NCBI GenBank assembly: GCA_017397925.1
Contig: JAFQHO010000031.1
Location: 25,979-89,978 of the forward strand
Direction of reading: 5' to 3'
From: Ruminococcus sp.
GTDB taxonomy: Bacteria > Bacillota > Clostridia > Oscillospirales > Ruminococcaceae
DNA: 64,000 nt
The position numbers were made by a program, and so were the translations under genes. Below, piece after piece: positions 1 to 9,401 of the stretch (positions are counted from its first letter, which is position 1; every line of letters starts with the position of its first letter). The notes under the pieces are model-generated. The model was not told the origin of the DNA. It was given only the letters and a program-made list of their open reading frames with translations, and did not search any database.

Positions 1-211
1 TTCTGAGTTTTTTATCAGTTATATCTTTAATATCAATCATACTGTTTGTAAGGGATATATGCTTTATATTCTTACGCTTCGGTTTATCAAGCTTTCTGCT
101 CTTTCCGTCTGCCATAAAGCAGTATTCTTTTTCAATAGCTGTCACAACAAAGAACCCGTCCTTATCGCGCCCTGCTTTAGCCCTTACAACCGAGCCTATT
201 TTAAGCTCCAC
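1..211 (-). CDS. KOW-domain RNA-binding protein (partial, cut by window edge)
   Basis: The 70 readable codons begin with GTG at 209-211, preceded by a G-rich Shine-Dalgarno sequence about 8 nt upstream. The protein starts VELKIGSVVRAKAGRDKDG, which is a KOW-type beta-barrel start (a G-xVV-xAxAGRDKG pattern) of the L14e-like family. A small basic protein of this family commonly follows map in clostridial ribosomal operons, where it is thought to bind RNA or ribosomes. It lies 18 nt after the map stop, so it is co-transcribed with it. The C-terminus is outside the window. Confidence 0.8.
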   Translation of the reverse strand, partial: MELKIGSVVRAKAGRDKDGFFVVTAIEKEYCFMADGKSRKLDKPKRKNIKHISLTNSMIDIKDITDKKLR

Positions 212-229
212 AATAAATTCCCCCTATCG

Positions 230-982
230 TCAGGGTGTGGTCAATATTACAGGACCATCAGGAGTTATTGCGATTGTATGCTCAAAATGAGCCGACAGCG
301 AACCATTTTTCGTAACCACGGTCCATCCGTCATTGAGAGTTTTAACATCGTCGCCTCTGACATTAATCATAGGCTCGATACATATTGTCATTCCCGATAC
401 CAGTCTTGGTCCCCTTCCGGGCTTACCCCAGTTCGGTACTTCGGGTGATTCGTGTACCTCTCTGCCGATGCCGTGGCCGCAGTAATTTCTTACGATCCCG
501 TAGCCGCGTGAAGCACAATACTCTTCAACAGCATGAGAAATATCTCCAACTCTTGCCCCTGCCCTGGCCTGAGCAATTCCCTCATAGAGAGAAGCCTCAG
601 TAACCTCAAGCAATGCTTTAGCTTCATCAGAAATTTTACCCACAGGGAAGGTCCAGCAGCTGTCTCCATTGAAGCCCTTGTACGCTGCTCCAGTGTCGAT
701 GCTTACGATATCCCCTTCCTTTAATCTGCGGTTAGCTTTCGGAATTCCATGTATTACCTCATCATTTACAGAGATGCAGGCATTTGCAGGAAAACCGTAT
801 AAACCTTTAAAGCAGGATTTGCAGCCGTGTCGTGCGTAGTACTCGCCGACAAGCTTATCAATGTCAAGTGTTGACATACCCGGCTTTAATCTTTCGCCCG
901 CATACCATATTGCGCCGCAGGTAATCTTACCTGCTTCACGCATTATGGCTAATTCGGACTGTGATTTTATGGTAATGCTCAT
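230..982 (-). CDS. map: Methionine aminopeptidase, type I
   Basis: Removes the initiator methionine from nascent proteins in the cytoplasm. It has 250 residues, normal for the type Ia enzyme without an N-terminal zinc finger. All five metal ligands of the pita-bread fold are visible: D96 (IDTGA), D107 (NGDSC), H170 (CGHGIG), E203 (CIEPM) and E234 (HFEHT), along with the conserved H78. Its start overlaps the adk stop by one base (TAATG), so translation is probably coupled. The gene sits in the usual adk-map position at the end of the spc-type operon. Confidence 0.97.
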   Translation of the reverse strand: MSITIKSQSELAIMREAGKITCGAIWYAGERLKPGMSTLDIDKLVGEYYARHGCKSCFKGLYGFPANACISVNDEVIHGIPKANRRLKEGDIVSIDTGAAYKGFNGDSCWTFPVGKISDEAKALLEVTEASLYEGIAQARAGARVGDISHAVEEYCASRGYGIVRNYCGHGIGREVHESPEVPNWGKPGRGPRLVSGMTICIEPMINVRGDDVKTLNDGWTVVTKNGSLSAHFEHTIAITPDGPVILTTP

Positions 983-1617
983 TACTCAACTCCTACAGCA
1001 GCAAGAGTGAGCTTTGAAGTATCAGCAACTTCCTCCTGACCCTCTACAGTAACAAGTTTACCCTGATTAGCGTAGTAGTCCTTGAGAGGAGCTGTCTTTT
1101 CGTGATATGTTGCAAGACGGTCGAGAACAACCTCAGGCTGATCATCCTTACGGATAACAGTAGCATCGCCGCACTTATCACAAACGCCCTCAACCTTTGA
1201 AGGCTTATATTCTATGTGGTATGAAGCACCGCAGCCCTGACAAACACGTCTGCCTGAAACTCTCTGCTTGATTGTTTCATCAGCTACGTTGATTTCAACC
1301 ACCTTGTCAATTTTTATGCCCATAGCGTCGAGAGCCTCTGCCTGGGGAACTGTTCTTGGGAAACCATCAAGAATGAAGCCTTCCTTGCAGTCGTCCTCAG
1401 CAATACGCTCCTTAAGGATACCGATTACAATGTCATCGGAAACCAGCGCGCCTGCGTCCATAGCAGCCTTTGCCTTGAGTCCGTACTCTGTGCCGTTCTT
1501 TGCGGCCTCACGAAGAATATTTCCTGTAGAGATCTGGGGAATGTTGAGAGCCTCGGAAACAACCTCAGCCTGTGTTCCCTTACCTGCGCCTGGTGCGCCT
1601 AAAAAGATAAGATTCAT
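982..1617 (-). CDS. adk: Adenylate kinase, zinc-binding LID type
   Basis: Catalyses ATP + AMP to 2 ADP. The P-loop GAPGAGKG occupies residues 7-14, followed by the NMP-binding region and the FPRT motif near 86-89. The LID carries four cysteines (C126, C129, C146, C149) in a CxxC-x16-CxxC arrangement, the structural zinc site typical of Gram-positive adenylate kinases. Length is 211 residues, as expected. An AAGGAGG ribosome site precedes ATG. It lies 19 nt after secY, the common Firmicute order secY-adk-map. Confidence 0.98.
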   Translation of the reverse strand: MNLIFLGAPGAGKGTQAEVVSEALNIPQISTGNILREAAKNGTEYGLKAKAAMDAGALVSDDIVIGILKERIAEDDCKEGFILDGFPRTVPQAEALDAMGIKIDKVVEINVADETIKQRVSGRRVCQGCGASYHIEYKPSKVEGVCDKCGDATVIRKDDQPEVVLDRLATYHEKTAPLKDYYANQGKLVTVEGQEEVADTSKLTLAAVGVE

Positions 1618-1636
1618 TTTATATCCTCCTTAACTC

Positions 1637-2974
1637 TTATGAAAGGAATCCCTTATGGTGTCTCATCATAAGATGTGATTCAAGTGTACGTGTTGTTTCA
1701 AGAGCAACGCTTACTGCGATAAGAAGTGTTGTACCTCCCATTGAGAGAGACTGGAGCTTTTCGTCTGCCATAGCGAAGAAAATCGGGATAACAGCGATAA
1801 TTCCGAGGAATATAGCTCCAACCAGAGCAATCTTGGAAAGAATTCTCTGGATGTAGTCAGAAGTGGGCTTACCAGGTCTGATACCGGGGATACCACCATT
1901 TGACTGACGAAGATTGTTTGCAATTTCAGTAGGATTGTACTGAAGTGAAACATAGAAATAGTTGAATGCAATAATCAGTATAAAGTAGAGTACTGCATAT
2001 GTCCAGCTTCTTGTTGAGAAGAAGTTGCAGAAGTGATAGTAGAAGCCCTCAGCCTTTGTAGGATAACCTGCGAAGAGCTGAATTGTCTGAGGAAGAGACA
2101 TAAATGACATAGCGAAGATGATAGGCATAACACCGCTCATCATAACCTTTATCGGAATATGTGTCTTCTGTCCGCCGTACTGCTTTCTGCCTACTACACG
2201 CTTTGCGTACTGGATCGGAATACGTCTTTCAGCCTCATTCATCAGAACGATGAATGCGAATTCAAGAATAATGAATACTAAGTAGCCAAGAGCTACAAAG
2301 AGATACTTAGCAGGTTCTTCCTGAACAAGACGAACAAGTGTACCTGCATCTGTGGGGAATCTTGCAGCGATACCTGCGAAAAGTATCATAGATACGCCGT
2401 TTCCAAGACCCTTTTCGCTTATTCTGTTACCCATCCATACAACGAATGATGCACCAGCAACAAAGCAAGCAATGATTACGATTGCTGCAAACCACATCTC
2501 CCAGCCGCTGTCATACTTTACAGCGTGAAGAGTTCCGCCATTACCATCATCAACATTCATTTTCTTGAGTGTAAGATAGTAAGCATAACCCATAAAGATT
2601 GAGAGTGCAAGTGCAACACCTGCTGTAATCTTATTTATCTTCTTACGTCCTTCTTCACCCTCATCCTTGAGTCTTTCAAGGGGAGGCAGCGCATATGTCA
2701 GCAGCTGTATAATAATGGACGCGTTGATATAAGGTGTGATTGAAAGTGAGAACAGTGTTGCCTGTGATAAAGCACCACCGGTAATTATATTCAGATATTC
2801 GAGGAAGTTACCGCCAGTAGCGTTGTTATCCATCCACAAACCGACAACATCGGTATTGAGATAAGGAACAGCAATAGCGCTTCCGAATCTGAAAATAACA
2901 ATCATGAGTAATGTATAAAGAAGCTTCTTACGGATTTCCGGTACGCTCCAAGCACGTTTCAGAGTCTGAAACAC
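1637..2974 (-). CDS. secY: Preprotein translocase subunit SecY
   Basis: Central channel of the Sec translocon in the cytoplasmic membrane. The 445-residue protein shows about ten hydrophobic segments, the conserved N-terminal plug region (YINASIIIQLL) and the cytoplasmic loop basic motif (RRIPIQYAKR) that contacts SecA or the ribosome. The start codon is GTG, one base after the rplO stop, so expression is presumably coupled to the ribosomal genes. It will export the signal-peptide-bearing dockerin proteins found elsewhere in the window. Confidence 0.98.
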   Translation of the reverse strand: MFQTLKRAWSVPEIRKKLLYTLLMIVIFRFGSAIAVPYLNTDVVGLWMDNNATGGNFLEYLNIITGGALSQATLFSLSITPYINASIIIQLLTYALPPLERLKDEGEEGRKKINKITAGVALALSIFMGYAYYLTLKKMNVDDGNGGTLHAVKYDSGWEMWFAAIVIIACFVAGASFVVWMGNRISEKGLGNGVSMILFAGIAARFPTDAGTLVRLVQEEPAKYLFVALGYLVFIILEFAFIVLMNEAERRIPIQYAKRVVGRKQYGGQKTHIPIKVMMSGVMPIIFAMSFMSLPQTIQLFAGYPTKAEGFYYHFCNFFSTRSWTYAVLYFILIIAFNYFYVSLQYNPTEIANNLRQSNGGIPGIRPGKPTSDYIQRILSKIALVGAIFLGIIAVIPIFFAMADEKLQSLSMGGTTLLIAVSVALETTRTLESHLMMRHHKGFLS

Positions 2975-2975
2975 A

Positions 2976-3416
2976 TTACATCACCTCAGTCTTTCCGCCT
3001 GCCTTTTCAATTTTCTCTACAGCGCTCTGAGAGAATTTTGCAGCTTTAACAGTAAGCTGAGCTGTAAGCTCTCCGTTTCCGAGAACCTTAACGCCATCAA
3101 GCTCCTTCTTGATAAGACCTGAAGCCTTGAGAAGCTCTGCGTCTACAACTGTACCGTTCTCGAACTTGTTAAGATCGGATACATTAATGATAGCGTACTT
3201 TGTAGCGAAGATGTTGTTGAAACCTCTCTTAGGAATACGTCTTGCGAGAGGCATCTGTCCGCCTTCAAAGCCAATTCTTACGCCGCCGCCTGAACGAGCG
3301 TTCTGTCCCTTGTGGCCCTTACCTGCAGTCTTGCCGTTACCTGAGCCGTGACCTCTACCTACACGCTTTACAGCCTTGTTGGAATCGGGTGCGGGAGTTA
3401 ATTCGTGAATTCTCAT
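2976..3416 (-). CDS. rplO: Large ribosomal subunit protein L15
   Basis: A 146-residue L15 starting [12 protein letters not shown], with the glycine- and arginine-rich N-terminus ([20 protein letters not shown]) that penetrates 23S rRNA. The reading frame is open a further 27 codons upstream, but the AGGAGG just before 3416 and homology to L15 N-termini fix the ATG at 3416. It lies directly between rpmD and secY, as in most bacteria, and abuts secY with a one-base gap. Confidence 0.97.
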   Translation of the reverse strand: MRIHELTPAPDSNKAVKRVGRGHGSGNGKTAGKGHKGQNARSGGGVRIGFEGGQMPLARRIPKRGFNNIFATKYAIINVSDLNKFENGTVVDAELLKASGLIKKELDGVKVLGNGELTAQLTVKAAKFSQSAVEKIEKAGGKTEVM

Positions 3417-3435
3417 TGTGTTTGCACCTCCTTGT

Positions 3436-3612
3436 TTACGCTTCAGTAACCTCGATGAGGTGTGAAATCTTCTTGATTTTGCCCTGTGTCTGAGCATTGT
3501 CGGGCTGAACTGTCACATCGCCGATCTTCTTAAGACCAAGTGCCTTAGCAGTAGCGATCTGATCCTTCTTGCAGCTGATGAGGCTCTTAACGAGCTTGAT
3601 ATTCTTAGCCAT
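3436..3612 (-). CDS. rpmD: Large ribosomal subunit protein L30
   Basis: A 58-residue L30 beginning [16 protein letters not shown], with the family's single alpha-beta fold and conserved KSLIS...ALGLKKIG...V core. ATG at 3612 is preferred over an in-frame TTG at 3618 because AAGGAGG lies 8 nt before the ATG. It is present between rpsE and rplO, in the normal spc order. Confidence is high because size, motif and position agree. Confidence 0.96.
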   Translation of the reverse strand: MAKNIKLVKSLISCKKDQIATAKALGLKKIGDVTVQPDNAQTQGKIKKISHLIEVTEA

Positions 3613-3625
3613 TGTCAATGCCTCC

Positions 3626-4126
3626 TTAACCTAAAATTTCCTTAACGGACTTGCCTCTCTTAGCAGCTACTTCCTTAGCAGATGTACAAGCCTTAAGACC
3701 GTTAATTGTAGCTCTAACTACATTGCAGGGATTGTTGGAACGAAGAGACTTTGTTCTGATATCCTTGATACCTGCAACTTCGATTACTGCACGAACAGGG
3801 CCGCCGGCGATAACACCGGTACCGGGTGCAGCGGGCTTCATAAGAACTCTGCCTGCGCCGAATGCACCAACGATCTCGTGGGGAATTGTTGTACCCTTAA
3901 GAGAAATCTTGCAGAGATTCTTCTTAGCGTCCTCGATACCCTTACGGATAGCATCTGGAACTTCACCTGACTTACCGAGACCGAAGCCTACAGTACCGTT
4001 TCCGTCACCAACAACTACGAGAGCTGAGAACTTCATGATACGACCGCCCTTAACTGTCTTGGAAACTCTGTTGATAGCAACAACTTTTTCCTGCAGCTCA
4101 GGAGCCTGTGTTTCAATATTAGCCAT
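3626..4126 (-). CDS. rpsE: Small ribosomal subunit protein S5
   Basis: A 166-residue S5, a fidelity protein of the 30S body. The N-terminal double-stranded-RNA-like domain contains [20 protein letters not shown] and the [17 protein letters not shown] motif. The C-terminal half shows the conserved [13 protein letters not shown] sequence. Spacing to rplR (16 nt) and rpmD is short, with an internal AGGGAGG site before ATG, consistent with a single polycistronic message. Confidence 0.98.
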   Translation of the reverse strand: MANIETQAPELQEKVVAINRVSKTVKGGRIMKFSALVVVGDGNGTVGFGLGKSGEVPDAIRKGIEDAKKNLCKISLKGTTIPHEIVGAFGAGRVLMKPAAPGTGVIAGGPVRAVIEVAGIKDIRTKSLRSNNPCNVVRATINGLKACTSAKEVAAKRGKSVKEILG

Positions 4127-4141
4127 TGTTTAACCTCCCTC

Positions 4142-4501
4142 TTAGAACTGTAATCCGTTTTCACGGGCACCCTCGGCGAGTTCCTTAACTCTTCCGTGGT
4201 AGAGGTAGCCGCCTCTGTCGAATACAACTTCAGTGATACCCTTTGCAGCGGCATTCTTTGCGATCATTTCGCCGACCTTGCGAGCACCTTCAATGTTGCC
4301 GCCGTTGCCCTCAAAGCCCTTATCCATACTGGATGCAGAAGCAAGAGTAACTCCGTTTACGTCGTCAATGATCTGAGCATAAATGTGCTTAGAAGAACGG
4401 AATACATTGAGACGGGGACACTCAGGAGTACCGGAAATCTTATAACGAACTCTGCGGTGTCTCTTTAATCTTGCCTTATTGCTGTCAAATTTCTTTATCA
4501 T
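4142..4501 (-). CDS. rplR: Large ribosomal subunit protein L18
   Basis: A 119-residue L18, which binds 5S rRNA in the central protuberance. The basic N-terminus ([19 protein letters not shown]) and the conserved [18 protein letters not shown] and [20 protein letters not shown] blocks are all present. A standard ribosome site precedes the ATG. It occupies the usual place between rplF and rpsE. Confidence 0.98.
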   Translation of the reverse strand: MIKKFDSNKARLKRHRRVRYKISGTPECPRLNVFRSSKHIYAQIIDDVNGVTLASASSMDKGFEGNGGNIEGARKVGEMIAKNAAAKGITEVVFDRGGYLYHGRVKELAEGARENGLQF

Positions 4502-4520
4502 AGCAATTTGCTCCTTTTAA

Positions 4521-5066
4521 TTACTTCTTGCCCTTACCGGCCTTACCTTCCTTGCGGATGATACGCTCGCCGGCATATCTGATTCCCTTGCCCTTGTAAG
4601 GCTCAGGTGGACGCTTCTCACGGATTTCAGCTGCTATCTGACCAACAGCCTGCTTATCGATACCGCTAACAATAATCTTGTTAGGTGCAGGAACATCAAG
4701 CTTGATTGTATCTGTTTCCTCAAATACTACAGGATGTGAGAATCCGAGGTTGAGATTTACCTGCTTGCCTGTCTTAGCGGCACGGTAGCCGACACCCTCG
4801 ATTTCGAGTGTCTTAGAATATCCGTTTGTTACACCCTCAACCATATTAGCGATGAGAGTTCTTGTAAGACCGTGAAGTGAACGATTTGTCTTTTCGTCAT
4901 TAGGTCTTGTTACTGTAATAACGCCAGGCTCAACATTGATTGTAAGCACTGTGCTGAACTGTTTTGTAAGCTCGCCCTTAGGTCCCTTAACAGTAATGCA
5001 GTTATTGTCGTTCTTAACCTCTACACCTGCAGGAACTGTAATAGGCATTTTGCCGATTCTTGACAT
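4521..5066 (-). CDS. rplF: Large ribosomal subunit protein L6
   Basis: A 181-residue L6 near the factor-binding centre of the 50S subunit. It has the duplicated L6 fold. The N-terminus MSRIGKMPITVPAGVEV is typical, and the second domain carries RPPEPYKGKGIRYAGE, the family signature that contacts 23S rRNA. The C-terminus ends in a lysine/glycine tail. The gene lies 14 nt after rpsH in standard spc order. Confidence 0.98.
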   Translation of the reverse strand: MSRIGKMPITVPAGVEVKNDNNCITVKGPKGELTKQFSTVLTINVEPGVITVTRPNDEKTNRSLHGLTRTLIANMVEGVTNGYSKTLEIEGVGYRAAKTGKQVNLNLGFSHPVVFEETDTIKLDVPAPNKIIVSGIDKQAVGQIAAEIREKRPPEPYKGKGIRYAGERIIRKEGKAGKGKK

Positions 5067-5080
5067 AACCTTGTTCCTCC

Positions 5081-5479
5081 TTACCAGATGTATGCGAGTA
5101 CTTCGCCGCCGACATTAAGCTCACGAGCCTTCTTGTCTGTAACGATACCCTTAGATGTTGAAACGATTGCAATACCAAGTCCCTTTCTTACCTTTGGCAT
5201 ATCTGCGCAGCTTGAGTAAATACGCAGACCGGGCTTGGAAACTCTTCTGAGTCCTGTGATAACAGGTGATCTGTTGTCACCGTATTTAAGCGTGATTCTG
5301 ATAACACCCTGCTTACCGTCCTCAATTACCTGAAAGCCCTTTACATAACCCTCGTCAACGAGAATCTGTGTGATAGCCTTCTTAACATTTGAAGCGGGAA
5401 CGTCAACTGTGGCGTGCTTTGCAGTATTCGCATTACGAATTCTTGTTAAAAGATCAGCGATTGTATCTGTGATTTGCAT
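5081..5479 (-). CDS. rpsH: Small ribosomal subunit protein S8
   Basis: A 132-residue S8, a primary 16S rRNA central-domain binder and the spc-operon autoregulator in Enterobacteria. The N-terminal [15 protein letters not shown] and the C-terminal [20 protein letters not shown] signature are clear. No S8-type regulatory helix could be assigned by eye near rplE. The gene is in the normal position between rpsN and rplF. Confidence 0.98.
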   Translation of the reverse strand: MQITDTIADLLTRIRNANTAKHATVDVPASNVKKAITQILVDEGYVKGFQVIEDGKQGVIRITLKYGDNRSPVITGLRRVSKPGLRIYSSCADMPKVRKGLGIAIVSTSKGIVTDKKARELNVGGEVLAYIW

Positions 5480-5502
5480 TCAGATGACCTCCTTTTCGTA
5501 TT

Positions 5503-5688
5503 TTACCAGCTTGCCTTCTTTACGCCGGGAATCTGTCCGTCGTGAGCAAGCTCTCTGAAGCATACACGGCAAATGCCGAATTTTCTGAGATAAGCGTGTG
5601 GTCTGCCACAAATCTTACATCTGTTGTATGCTCTTGTGGAATACTTGGGAGTCTTCTGCTGCTTATTGATCATTGCCTTTTTAGCCAT
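5503..5688 (-). CDS. rpsN: Small ribosomal subunit protein S14, zinc-binding (type Z)
   Basis: A 61-residue short S14 with the zinc ribbon cysteines C24, C27, C40 and C43 (CKIC and CRVC) intact. This is the zinc-dependent C+ form usual in the Firmicute spc operon, as opposed to the longer cysteine-less paralogue induced by zinc starvation. It is 17 nt after rplE and preceded by a strong ribosome site. Confidence 0.98.
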   Translation of the reverse strand: MAKKAMINKQQKTPKYSTRAYNRCKICGRPHAYLRKFGICRVCFRELAHDGQIPGVKKASW

Positions 5689-5704
5689 TTTTCTTCCTCC
5701 CTGA

Positions 5705-6244
5705 TTACTTGATGAACGGAGCTCCGAGGAGTGAGAGAAGCTCTCTACCCTCTTCGTCGGTATTAGCTGTAGTGATAAAGTTGATATCCATACCTCTTAC
5801 CTTGTCGATCTTGTCATACTCGATCTCAGGGAAAATGAGCTGCTCCTTGATACCTGTAGAGTAGTTTCCTCTACCATCGAAGGAGTTGCCGCTGATACCT
5901 CTGAAGTCACGTACACGGGGGAACGCAACATTGAAGAGCTTATCAACAAACTCATACATCTTCTCGCCTCTGAGAGTTACCTTTACACCGATAGGCATAC
6001 CCTCACGGAGCTTGAAGTTAGCTACGGATTTCTTAGCTCTGCATACTACGGGCTTCTGACCTGTAATAGCAGCGATATCTGTCATGATAGCGTCGATAAC
6101 CTTTGCGTTATCCTTAGCCTCGCCTGCACCAACGTTGATAACAACCTTGTCAAGCTTTGGAATCTGCATAACGCTCTTGTATCCGAACTTCTTCATAAGT
6201 GCGGGAGCAACGTCGCTAACATAAAAATCTTTTAATCTTGCCAT
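5705..6244 (-). CDS. rplE: Large ribosomal subunit protein L5
   Basis: A 179-residue L5, a 5S rRNA-binding protein contacting the P-site tRNA. Conserved blocks include [18 protein letters not shown] near residue 27, [20 protein letters not shown], and the C-terminal [16 protein letters not shown]. The gene directly follows rplX and precedes rpsN in the canonical order. Confidence 0.98.
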   Translation of the reverse strand: MARLKDFYVSDVAPALMKKFGYKSVMQIPKLDKVVINVGAGEAKDNAKVIDAIMTDIAAITGQKPVVCRAKKSVANFKLREGMPIGVKVTLRGEKMYEFVDKLFNVAFPRVRDFRGISGNSFDGRGNYSTGIKEQLIFPEIEYDKIDKVRGMDINFITTANTDEEGRELLSLLGAPFIK

Positions 6245-6262
6245 TGTCGTTTCTCCTTTACA

Positions 6263-6607
6263 TTATTCAAAAGACTTGCCACACTTCTTGCAAACACGGA
6301 ACTTCTTTCCGTTCTCATCAAAAGTGTGACCAACTCTTGTGGGCTTGCCGCACTTGGGGCATACCAGCTGTACCTTTGAAGCGTACACGGGAGCCTCAGT
6401 CTTTACAATGCCGCCCTGCTGACCCATTCTTGTGGGTTTTACGTGCTTTGTAATAACGTTGATACCTTCAACGATTACCTTGCCCTCCTTGGGGCTTACT
6501 TCTGCAACTTTACCGGTCTTTCTGTCGCCGTTCTTATCGTACTTATCCTCGTACTTACCTGTAAGCAGGATAACAGTGTCACCGGTTTTTACGTGAACTT
6601 TACTCAT
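6263..6607 (-). CDS. rplX: Large ribosomal subunit protein L24 with C-terminal zinc ribbon
   Basis: A 114-residue L24, an assembly initiator of the 50S subunit, with its N-terminal KOW motif ([17 protein letters not shown]). The C-terminus carries CPKCG (C83, C86) and CKKCG (C106, C109), a probable zinc ribbon absent from the cysteine-less L24 of Bacillus subtilis. ATG at 6607 is chosen because GGAGG lies 11 nt upstream. The GTG at 6619 falls directly on the Shine-Dalgarno sequence and would be too close. Confidence 0.95.
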   Translation of the reverse strand: MSKVHVKTGDTVILLTGKYEDKYDKNGDRKTGKVAEVSPKEGKVIVEGINVITKHVKPTRMGQQGGIVKTEAPVYASKVQLVCPKCGKPTRVGHTFDENGKKFRVCKKCGKSFE

Positions 6608-6625
6608 ATCTTGTGACACCTCCGA

Positions 6626-6994
6626 TTAAAGAACCTCGGGAGCAAGGCTGAGGATCTTTGTGTATTCCTTTTCACGAAGCTCCTTAGCAACAGGTCCGAA
6701 AATACGGGTACCCTTGGGGTTCTTGTCTTCCTTAATAATAACAGCAGCGTTCTCATCGAAACGGATATATGTTCCGTCCTCACGTCTGAGACCCTTTGCT
6801 GAACGAACGATAACTGCCTTAACAACGTCGCCCTTCTTTACAACGCCTCCGGGTGTTGCTTTCTTTACGGAAGCAACTACAACGTCACCGATATTTGCAT
6901 ATCTGCGGCGTGTACCACCCAGAACTCTGATACACATAAGCTCCTTAGCGCCAGTGTTATCAGCGACTTTAAGATAAGTCTGCATCTGAATCAC
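6626..6994 (-). CDS. rplN: Large ribosomal subunit protein L14
   Basis: A 122-residue L14 starting [21 protein letters not shown] is the start codon: GGAGG is 8 nt upstream and the resulting MIQ N-terminus matches the family, so the later internal ATG is not used. The signature stretch of basic residues and the [16 protein letters not shown] block are present. It forms the intersubunit surface with L19. The gap of about 40 nt after rpsQ is among the longer ones here. Confidence 0.97.
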   Translation of the reverse strand: MIQMQTYLKVADNTGAKELMCIRVLGGTRRRYANIGDVVVASVKKATPGGVVKKGDVVKAVIVRSAKGLRREDGTYIRFDENAAVIIKEDKNPKGTRIFGPVAKELREKEYTKILSLAPEVL

Positions 6995-7032
6995 AGCGAG
7001 TTCCTCCTTTCAAGCTTAAAGCTTATAACAAA

Positions 7033-7293
7033 TTACTTAGCCTTCTCAATGATGTTGGTTACACGCCATCTCTTGTCCTTGGAAAGCGGACGTGTTTCCA
7101 TAATCTCAACTCTGTCACCAATTCTGCACTCGTTGTTCTCGTCGTGTGCCTTGAACTTAACAGTGTTCTTGATGATTTTCTTATAAAGCGGGTGTTTAAC
7201 GTTATCAACGATAGCAACTACGACGGTCTTATCCATCTTATCGCTTACAACCTTACCTACTCTTGTTTTTCTAAGGTTTCTCTCAGTAGACAT
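7033..7293 (-). CDS. rpsQ: Small ribosomal subunit protein S17
   Basis: An 86-residue S17, a 16S rRNA-binding OB-fold protein. It contains [20 protein letters not shown] and the typical [19 protein letters not shown] motif. It follows rpmC by about 20 nt, in the normal S10-spc order rpmC-rpsQ-rplN. Confidence 0.98.
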   Translation of the reverse strand: MSTERNLRKTRVGKVVSDKMDKTVVVAIVDNVKHPLYKKIIKNTVKFKAHDENNECRIGDRVEIMETRPLSKDKRWRVTNIIEKAK

Positions 7294-7312
7294 TAGCTAA
7301 ATCCTCCCTTTC

Positions 7313-7510
7313 TTACTGCTCTGCAAGCTCTGCAGCACGCAGAGATGTCTTGATACGAGCAATATCCTTCTTTACAGCCTTAATACGAGCTGTGTTTTCG
7401 AGCTGATTTACAGCAAGCTGGAAACGAAGATTGAAGAGCTCTTCCTTAAGGCTTGTAAGCTGCTCGTTCATTTCGTTAACGGACATTTCTCTGATTTCAG
7501 ATGCCTTCAT
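7313..7510 (-). CDS. rpmC: Large ribosomal subunit protein L29
   Basis: A 65-residue two-helix L29 at the exit tunnel, where trigger factor and SRP dock. It contains [18 protein letters not shown] and the signature [20 protein letters not shown]. Its ATG overlaps the rplP stop by one base (TAATG), which suggests coupled translation. Confidence 0.98.
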   Translation of the reverse strand: MKASEIREMSVNEMNEQLTSLKEELFNLRFQLAVNQLENTARIKAVKKDIARIKTSLRAAELAEQ

Positions 7511-7932
7511 TACTGCTCTCCTCCTTCTTCCTTAGTTACGAACTTACACTTGATGGGGAGCTTGTGCATAGCAAGACGCATAGCCTCACGTGCAACCTCC
7601 TCGGATACTCCCTTGATCTCAAAGAGAACTCTGCCGGGCTTAACTACTGCAACCCAGTACTCGGGAGAACCCTTACCTGAACCCATTCGTGTTTCAGCGG
7701 GCTTTTCTGTGATGGGCTTGTCAGGGAATATCTTGATCCAAACCTGACCACCTCTCTTGATGTAACGTGTCATAGCGATACGAGCAGCCTCGATCTGGTT
7801 GGATGTGATCCAAGAAGGCTCAAGAGCCTGAAGACCGAAATCACCGTATGTTACCTTGTTACCTCTGTATGCTTTACCCTTCAGACGTCCTCTGTGGACT
7901 CTGCGGTACTTAACTCTCTTTGGAAGCAGCAT
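7510..7932 (-). CDS. rplP: Large ribosomal subunit protein L16
   Basis: A 140-residue L16, organising the A-site and peptidyl-transferase region. It begins [19 protein letters not shown] and contains [17 protein letters not shown] and the conserved arginine-rich ITKRGGQVW-like segment. It overlaps rpsC by one base at its start and rpmC by one base at its end, making a tightly coupled trio. Confidence 0.98.
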   Translation of the reverse strand: MLLPKRVKYRRVHRGRLKGKAYRGNKVTYGDFGLQALEPSWITSNQIEAARIAMTRYIKRGGQVWIKIFPDKPITEKPAETRMGSGKGSPEYWVAVVKPGRVLFEIKGVSEEVAREAMRLAMHKLPIKCKFVTKEEGGEQ

Positions 7933-8720
7933 TACTGATTACCTCCTTCTCTTTTTGAGTCGCGGTTGAAGTTTCTGCCGCCGCGTCTGTTACCGTCACG
8001 CTTGTCATCACGGCGACGACGGTCATCACGACGATTGCCGTTAACCTTCTTCTCAGCCTTTTCTCTCTGAGCAGCAGCCTTAGCAGCATCGCCCTTGAGA
8101 ACTTCGCCCTTGTAAATCCATACCTTAACACCGAGCTTACCATATGTTGTGTTAGCCTCAGCGAAGCCGTAGTCGATGTCTGCACGGATTGTCTGAAGCG
8201 GAATTGTACCCTCGTGGTAGCTCTCGCTTCTTGCGATTTCAGCACCGGCAAGTCTGCCTGATACCTTAACCTTGATACCCTTAGCACCAAGTCTCATTGT
8301 TCTGCCGATGGACTGCTTCATTGCACGTCTGAAAGATACTCTGTTCTCGAGGTCGAGAGCAATCTTCTCAGCAACGAGCTGTGAGTCCATATCAGGCTGC
8401 TTAACTTCGATGATGTTTACAAATACCTGCTTGTTCATCATCTTTTCAAGCTGAACTCTGAGCTTCTCTATTTCAGCGCCCTGTCTGCCGATAACGATAC
8501 CGGGCTTAGCGCAGTGAATGTGGATTCTTACCTTATCGGCAAAACGCTCGATTTCGATTCTGGGAACACCTGCTGCATACAAGCTCTTCTTAATGAAGTT
8601 ACGAACGTTGTAGTCCTCAACAAGAGTGTCGCCGAAATCTGCCTTGTTGGCATACCAGCGTGAATCCCAATCTTTAATAACGCCGACACGAAGACCGTGC
8701 GGATTAACCTTCTGTCCCAT
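7932..8720 (-). CDS. rpsC: Small ribosomal subunit protein S3 with charged C-terminal extension
   Basis: S3 forms the mRNA entry site. Its KH domain carries the [13 protein letters not shown] motif, and the C-terminal S3 domain contains [12 protein letters not shown] and [15 protein letters not shown]. At 262 residues it is longer than the 218-233 of most S3 proteins. The excess is a low-complexity tail of Arg, Asp, Asn and Gly from about residue 220. This disordered, RNA-binding-like tail is seen in several Clostridia. Confidence 0.97.
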   Translation of the reverse strand: MGQKVNPHGLRVGVIKDWDSRWYANKADFGDTLVEDYNVRNFIKKSLYAAGVPRIEIERFADKVRIHIHCAKPGIVIGRQGAEIEKLRVQLEKMMNKQVFVNIIEVKQPDMDSQLVAEKIALDLENRVSFRRAMKQSIGRTMRLGAKGIKVKVSGRLAGAEIARSESYHEGTIPLQTIRADIDYGFAEANTTYGKLGVKVWIYKGEVLKGDAAKAAAQREKAEKKVNGNRRDDRRRRDDKRDGNRRGGRNFNRDSKREGGNQ

Positions 8721-8739
8721 TAATCAGACCTCCTTGGGA

Positions 8740-9075
8740 TTATTCTTTTTCTTTAAGAACAACTGTGATGTGTGATGTTCTCTTGAATACTCTAAATGCT
8801 CTGCCCTGTGCTCTGGGTCTAATTCTCTTCATGATAGGGCCGGGTGTTACGAAGCACTCAGCAATGTAGAGATTATCGCCATCCATGCTGAAGTTGTTAA
8901 CAGCATTAGCCTGAGCGGACTTTACAAGCTTTGAAACGATAGGACTTGCAGCCTTAGGAGTAAGATCTAAAGCAGCTAAAGCCAGATCAACAGGCTTGTT
9001 TCTGATGAGATCGAGAACGATCTGCACCTTTCTGGGTGATATACGAGCATTTCTTAAATAAGCTCTCGCTTCCAT
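8740..9075 (-). CDS. rplV: Large ribosomal subunit protein L22
   Basis: A 111-residue L22, lining the exit tunnel with its long beta-hairpin, which is a macrolide-resistance site. It starts [20 protein letters not shown] and ends with the conserved hairpin [22 protein letters not shown]. No unusual hairpin insertion or deletion is seen. It lies between rpsS and rpsC, in the standard order. Confidence 0.98.
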   Translation of the reverse strand: MEARAYLRNARISPRKVQIVLDLIRNKPVDLALAALDLTPKAASPIVSKLVKSAQANAVNNFSMDGDNLYIAECFVTPGPIMKRIRPRAQGRAFRVFKRTSHITVVLKEKE

Positions 9076-9094
9076 CTATAGCTCCTCCTTCCGC

Positions 9095-9379
9095 TTATTT
9101 CTTACCGTTGTTAGATGTCTTGGAGCCTGCATGGCCCTTGTATGTTCTTGTAGGTGCGAACTCGCCGAGCTTGTGACCTACCATATCCTCTGTTACATAT
9201 ACCGGAACGTGCTTGCGACCGTCGTGTACAGCGAATGTGTGACCAACGAAGTCAGGGAAAATTGTGGAAGAACGGCTCCATGTCTTGAGAACCTTCTTCT
9301 CGCCTGCCTCATTCATAGCAACGACCCTCTTCAGGAGAACTTCCTGGACATAAGGTCCCTTTTTGATACTTCTACTCAT
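9095..9379 (-). CDS. rpsS: Small ribosomal subunit protein S19
   Basis: A 94-residue S19 of the 30S head, paired with S13. [19 protein letters not shown] at the N-terminus and the [20 protein letters not shown] signature are diagnostic. A GGAGG-type site precedes ATG, and the rplB stop is 22 nt upstream. Confidence 0.98.
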   Translation of the reverse strand: MSRSIKKGPYVQEVLLKRVVAMNEAGEKKVLKTWSRSSTIFPDFVGHTFAVHDGRKHVPVYVTEDMVGHKLGEFAPTRTYKGHAGSKTSNNGKK

Positions 9380-9401
9380 TTATCAAGTTCCTCCTTTCAG
9401 A